This document shows, one piece after another, positions 6,151 through 9,033 of a DNA stretch of 9,033 nucleotides. The position numbers and the translations under genes are program-made. A model generated the notes under the pieces. It searched no databases. It had not been told where the DNA came from and worked only from the letters and a program-made list of their open reading frames with translations. Positions within the stretch are counted from its first letter, which is position 1, and each line of letters opens with the position of its first letter. Source of the stretch: Pseudomonadota bacterium (lineage in GTDB: Bacteria > Pseudomonadota > Gammaproteobacteria > Burkholderiales > Burkholderiaceae_B); contig JAEWEH010000110.1 in the NCBI GenBank assembly GCA_023389535.1, positions 1-9,033 on the forward strand, in the 5' to 3' direction.

Positions 6151-6765
6151 ATGGCAACGAAAAGCGTAGCGCGCGAAGCCGAAGAAATACTTCTGGCCAC
6201 GGAAATGATACAGCTGGGCGCGCGACTCCAGGTGCTGCAGGCGGAAACCGGTCTTAGCTACGACCGCCTGGCGCGACTTTATCGCGAAGTCAAAGGTTGC
6301 TCGCCACCCAAGGGCATGCTGCCTTTTTCGGTAGACTGGTTCATGACCTGGCTGCCGAACATTCACTCCAGCATGTTCTACAGCGTCTACCAATATCTGG
6401 ATAAGCACACGCCCGCGAAAAAATCACGGGCGCTGGTAGAGGCCTTCCGGCTGTACCTGGAACAGGCATCGGCCGGCCGCGCCGATGGCGCTTCCACGGG
6501 TGAACCCGTGCTCAGCTTCACGCGCGCCTGGATGCTGCTGCGTTTCTTCGACAGCAACATGGTCCAGCTTTCACATTGTGTGCGCTGCAAGGGCGGATTC
6601 GTCGCGCATGCGCACGATCCGCAAAACGATTTTGTGTGCGCCATTTGCCGCCCGCCGCCACGTGCAGGTAAAACGCGCGCCAAGGCAGGCGCCTACACTG
6701 AACCGGTTGCTGCCTTGCGTTCGGCGCGTAAAGCGGCCACGTCGGCGTCAGCACTGCCCGGCTGA
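6151..6765 (+). CDS. flhC: Flagellar master transcriptional regulator, subunit FlhC
   Basis: A 204-residue DNA-binding partner of FlhD. The zinc site is fully present: C143-x2-C146 (CVRC) and C163-x2-C166 (CAIC), matching the four cysteines of E. coli FlhC. Other family blocks are EEILLATEMIQLGARLQVL (11-29), LSYDRLARLYREV (35-47), KGMLPFSVDWFMTWLPNIHSS (54-74) and FTRAWMLLRFF (123-133). It is about 12 residues longer than the E. coli protein because of a basic, alanine-rich tail (171-204), which is probably disordered. The start at 6151 follows flhD by 20 bases with only a weak ribosome-binding site, consistent with coupled translation. A strong intrinsic terminator lies 36 bases after the stop, so flhDC is likely a two-gene operon. 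Confidence 0.96.
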   Translation: MATKSVAREAEEILLATEMIQLGARLQVLQAETGLSYDRLARLYREVKGCSPPKGMLPFSVDWFMTWLPNIHSSMFYSVYQYLDKHTPAKKSRALVEAFRLYLEQASAGRADGASTGEPVLSFTRAWMLLRFFDSNMVQLSHCVRCKGGFVAHAHDPQNDFVCAICRPPPRAGKTRAKAGAYTEPVAALRSARKAATSASALPG

Positions 6766-6800
6766 ACAGGCTATTCATATTGCCATCCCTTGCTTTGAGG

Positions 6801-6838
6801 ACCGCCCGTTTCGAATGATGCGCGGCGGTTTTTCTTTT
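6801..6838 (+). terminator. Rho-independent terminator after flhC
   Basis: ACCGCC (6801-6806) pairs with GGCGGT (6824-6829), with extra CG/CG pairing possible inside the loop. The stem runs directly into TTTTT-C-TTTT (6829-6838). Its position 36 bases after the flhC stop fits the end of the flhDC transcript and argues that motA has its own promoter. Confidence 0.7.
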
Positions 6839-6916
6839 GCCGGCTGGTGCAGCAGCGCAGGGTGACCGCGGCCGACGCGGCGCTTTTTCCCAGGATGCCG
6901 GGATTTGGGCTGGAAA

Positions 6917-6959
6917 ATCCCCTTTGACGGGCGCTTTTGCGCCGACCGAAACAGGGGAT
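6917..6959 (+). other. Two-tier hairpin in the motA leader
   Basis: Outer arms ATCCCCT (6917-6923) and AGGGGAT (6953-6959) are exact complements. Nested inside is GGCGC (6930-6934), loop TTTT, GCGCC (6939-6943). There is no T-run after it, so it is not a terminator. The 3' outer arm contains AGGGG, a Shine-Dalgarno-like sequence 5 bases before an ATG at 6963, so folding would hide that site. This is either an RNA control element for motA or, less likely, a DNA operator. Confidence 0.45.
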
Positions 6960-6993
6960 CATATGCAGCACGTGATTATTGAAGGTATAGGCC

Positions 6994-7869
6994 GTGTTTA
7001 TTCTGATTGGGTTCCTGATCGTATTCTTGTCGGTGTTCGGAAGCTTCATTGCTTTGGGCGGGCACATGGGCGCGCTTTACCAACCCTTCGAATTTGTCCT
7101 GATAGCGGGCGCGGCGCTGGGTGCTTATGTGGCGGCAAGCAGCGGCAAATCGGTCAAGCTGCTGTTTGAATCGCTGCCGCTTGCGGTCAAGAAGAGCCCT
7201 TACAGCAAAGACTTGTACATGGAGCTGATGACGCTGCTGTATGTATTGCTGAACAAGGCCCGCCGCGACGGCCTGATGTCAATAGAAAGCGATATCGAAG
7301 AGCCCGAATCCAGCCCTATTTTCACCGAATATCCCCGCATCCTGCGCGACCCCAATCTTATGGAGTTCATCACCGACTATTTGCGCCTGATGGTCAGCGG
7401 CAACATGAGCTCGTACGAAATCGAAACGCTGATGGACCAGGAAATCGAGGCGCATTTCCAGGAGAGAAATATCCCCACCAATGCCTTGCGGGCGGTCGCG
7501 GACGCGTTGCCGGCTTTCGGCATCGTGGCCGCGGTACTGGGCGTGATCAAGGCGCTGGCCTCGGTCGATCAACCGCCGGCCATCCTGGCCGACCTCATTT
7601 CGAAAGCCATGGTCGGGACTTTTCTGGGCATACTGCTGGCCTACGGTTTTGTCGCGCCCCTGGCTTCCTCAGTGGAACGCCGTTCGGTGGCGTCCATGAA
7701 AGTGCTGGAGTGCATAAAGGTGACGCTGCTGGCGAGCATGAACGGTTATCCCCCCCAGCTGGCTGTAGAGTTCGGCCGCAAGGTCTTGTATTCGAACGTG
7801 CGTCCATCGTTCGTGGAACTTGAGGACCACGTCCGTCAAGTTCGCGCCCCGGGTAGAAAAAGGGCGTAG
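6994..7869 (+). CDS. motA: Flagellar motor stator protein MotA
   Basis: A 291-residue inner-membrane protein (E. coli MotA is 295). It forms the proton-conducting stator with MotB and pushes on the FliG rotor ring. Four membrane segments are seen, at about residues 2-21, 32-49, 170-190 and 203-224, with the large cytoplasmic loop between the second and third. The functional residues of E. coli MotA are at the same numbers: R90 and E98 in the loop (torque contacts with FliG), P173 (ALPAFGIVAAVLG) and P222 (FVAPLA). The start is a GTG at 6994. An in-frame TAG at 6988 rules out anything further upstream, and GAAGG at 6981-6985 is well placed 8 bases before. The stop overlaps the motB start by one base. 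A C7 run at 7750-7756 encodes P253-P254. Confidence 0.96.
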   Translation: MFILIGFLIVFLSVFGSFIALGGHMGALYQPFEFVLIAGAALGAYVAASSGKSVKLLFESLPLAVKKSPYSKDLYMELMTLLYVLLNKARRDGLMSIESDIEEPESSPIFTEYPRILRDPNLMEFITDYLRLMVSGNMSSYEIETLMDQEIEAHFQERNIPTNALRAVADALPAFGIVAAVLGVIKALASVDQPPAILADLISKAMVGTFLGILLAYGFVAPLASSVERRSVASMKVLECIKVTLLASMNGYPPQLAVEFGRKVLYSNVRPSFVELEDHVRQVRAPGRKRA

Positions 7870-8816
7870 TGGCTTCCATGAGCAAGAATGAACCCCGGAT
7901 CGTCATCCGGCGCAAGCGCCATGTGGTCCATGCCTCGCACGGCGGCAGCTGGAAGATTGCCTATGCCGACTTCATGACGGCCATGATGGCGTTTTTCCTA
8001 GTCATGTGGCTGTTGTCGCTGGTGCCCCAAAAGGATTTGCAGGAAATCGCCGAATACTTCCGCATGCCACTGCTGACCGCGGTGACGGGCGGCATGAAGA
8101 ATGACAGCGGCAGCAGCGTCATTCCGTCGGGTTCGCCCAGCATCATTCCCAATCCCAGTCCCATTCCGTCGCGCGGCAATGATCGGACGGAAGGGGATGT
8201 ACGCGATATCGAGCGCCTGGAAAACCTGAAGACCGAACTTGAAACCCTGATCGAAACCGACCCGATACTGCAGCAATTCCGGCCGCAATTGCTGCTGGAT
8301 ATGACCCCCGACGGTTTGCGCATACAGATCATCGATAAGCAAAACAGGCCGATGTTCGCCACGGGCAGCGCCCAGGTGCAGCCCTATATGCGCGATATCC
8401 TTCGTCAGCTGGGCCCGGTCTTCAATCGCCTGCCCAACAGCATCAGCATCGCCGGCCATACGGATTCCATCCAGTATGCGTCGGGTGAACGCGAATACAG
8501 CAATTGGGAATTATCGGCCGATCGTGCCAATGCCGCGCGCAAGGAGCTGGTCGCCGGCGGCATGGACGAGGCGAAAATGCGACGGATTCTCGGCTTGTCT
8601 TCTTCCGTCAGCCTGATTAAAGATAATCCGGCCGCTGCCGTTAACAGACGCATCAGTATTGTTGTTTTGAATCGGCAGGCTGAACGGCGCATAGACGAAC
8701 AGAATGCGGCAGGTGCGTCCGCCGTGAACATACAAGAATTGATGGAGCCGGCAACCGAGCCTGCGCTGCGTCTGCCTGGCTTGCCGGTCCTGCCCGGCAT
8801 GCCGGATCAGCCCTAG
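7869..8816 (+). CDS. motB: Flagellar motor stator protein MotB
   Basis: A 315-residue stator partner of MotA that anchors the motor to peptidoglycan. A basic cytoplasmic N-terminus (IVIRRKRHVV) leads into the single membrane helix AYADFMTAMMAFFLVMW (31-47). D34 is the essential proton-carrying aspartate (D32 in E. coli). The plug segment follows at about 53-68, then a Pro/Ser-rich linker (85-101), then an OmpA-like peptidoglycan-binding domain (about 150-268) with GHTDS (196-200), ELSADRANAAR (214-224) and NRRISI (259-264). The tail (275-315) is Pro/Leu-rich. The GTG at 7869 overlaps the motA stop by one base and has AAGGG 4 bases before it; the ATG at 7878 (three residues shorter) is a real alternative. 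Either way motAB are translationally coupled. Confidence 0.95.
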   Translation: MASMSKNEPRIVIRRKRHVVHASHGGSWKIAYADFMTAMMAFFLVMWLLSLVPQKDLQEIAEYFRMPLLTAVTGGMKNDSGSSVIPSGSPSIIPNPSPIPSRGNDRTEGDVRDIERLENLKTELETLIETDPILQQFRPQLLLDMTPDGLRIQIIDKQNRPMFATGSAQVQPYMRDILRQLGPVFNRLPNSISIAGHTDSIQYASGEREYSNWELSADRANAARKELVAGGMDEAKMRRILGLSSSVSLIKDNPAAAVNRRISIVVLNRQAERRIDEQNAAGASAVNIQELMEPATEPALRLPGLPVLPGMPDQP

Positions 8817-8832
8817 CGGCTCAGGGGTCGGC

Positions 8833-8851
8833 TGGGCTTGCGGAAAGCCCA
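8833..8851 (+). repeat. Hairpin in the motB-cheA gap
   Basis: TGGGCTT (8833-8839), loop GCGGA, AAGCCCA (8845-8851) is a perfect 7-bp stem in the 74-base gap between motB and cheA. No T-run follows, so transcription should continue into cheA. It may stabilise the motAB part of the message or tune the ratio of stator to kinase. Confidence 0.45.
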
Positions 8852-8890
8852 ATAGTTGATGACATAGCGCGACAAAAAAGGGAAGCAACA

Positions 8891-9033
8891 ATGAGTGCGG
8901 GCGTCGACCTGAGCCAGTTTTTCGAAACGTTCTTCGATGAAGCGGACGAGCTGCTGGCCGATATGGAGCAACTGTTGCTCGTTCTGGATATCAGCAATCC
9001 GGACATTGATCAGCTCAATGCGATCTTCCGGGC
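8891..9033 (+). CDS. cheA: Chemotaxis histidine kinase CheA (partial, N-terminal 47 codons)
   Basis: The first 47 residues of CheA, cut by the right edge. FFETFFDEADELLADMEQ (10-27) and DQLNAIFRA (39-47) match the start of the P1 histidine phosphotransfer domain almost residue for residue with E. coli CheA (FYQTFFDEADELLADMEQ; EQLNAIFRAAHSIKGG). The phosphorylated histidine (HSIKG motif) would come immediately after the cut, so it cannot be checked here. The full protein would take input from chemoreceptors through CheW and phosphorylate CheY and CheB. The ATG at 8891 has a purine-rich AAGGGAAG just upstream. It lies 74 bases after motB on the same strand, the standard motA-motB-cheA order. 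Confidence 0.93.
   Translation, partial: MSAGVDLSQFFETFFDEADELLADMEQLLLVLDISNPDIDQLNAIFR

Noticed and set aside
6930..6943. GGCGC-TTTT-GCGCC hairpin as a terminator before motA
   Set aside because: The T's are in the loop and no T-run follows the stem, so it is treated as the inner part of the leader hairpin instead.
1..9033. Search for a defence system, CRISPR, insertion sequence, integrase, phage or toxin-antitoxin genes
   Set aside because: None seen. All substantial frames are accounted for by known glycerol, envelope and flagellar genes, with no transposase motifs and no array-like repeats.

Overview
The window looks like chromosomal DNA from a flagellated betaproteobacterium, probably of the Bordetella/Achromobacter/Alcaligenaceae type. 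Coding sequence is fairly GC-rich, FlhD/FlhC are of the betaproteobacterial kind, and the order flhD-flhC-motA-motB-cheA is the usual start of a flagellar/chemotaxis cluster in that group. The genus assignment is an inference from gene content. I see no mobile elements, CRISPR arrays, tRNA or rRNA genes.

Left part (1-3241, all minus strand): a class I SAM-dependent methyltransferase whose C-terminus runs off the left edge, a four-helix DUF2165 membrane protein, and glycerol kinase glpK. The DUF2165 gene starts 5 bases after glpK ends, so the two are probably co-transcribed; the methyltransferase lies 121 bases further on. A 111-bp divergent promoter region (3242-3352) separates glpK from glpD on the plus strand (3353-4948). 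GlpK and GlpD form the glycerol catabolic route glycerol -> sn-glycerol-3-phosphate -> dihydroxyacetone phosphate. Neither the facilitator GlpF nor the repressor GlpR is in the window. A 10-bp imperfect palindrome lies between the genes, where it could control both promoters.

Middle (4977-5809): a small NlpC/P60 lipoprotein peptidase on the minus strand, convergent with glpD, followed by a 308-bp AT-rich stretch between divergent genes. That stretch carries the control region of the flagellar master operon, including a FliA (sigma-28)-like promoter match.

Right part (5810-9033, all plus strand): flhD and flhC (class I master regulators), a rho-independent terminator, a structured leader, then motA and motB (stator) and the first 47 codons of cheA (chemotaxis kinase). 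The terminator and the 228-bp gap suggest that motA-motB-cheA is a separate transcription unit driven by the flagellar cascade.

The genes are ordinary and well known, and I found no convincing new multi-gene system. The best leads are regulatory: the palindrome between glpK and glpD, the sigma-28-like box upstream of flhDC, a hairpin before motA that encloses a Shine-Dalgarno-like sequence for an out-of-frame upstream ORF, and a C7 run inside motA. The GlpK-linked DUF2165 protein is the least understood product.
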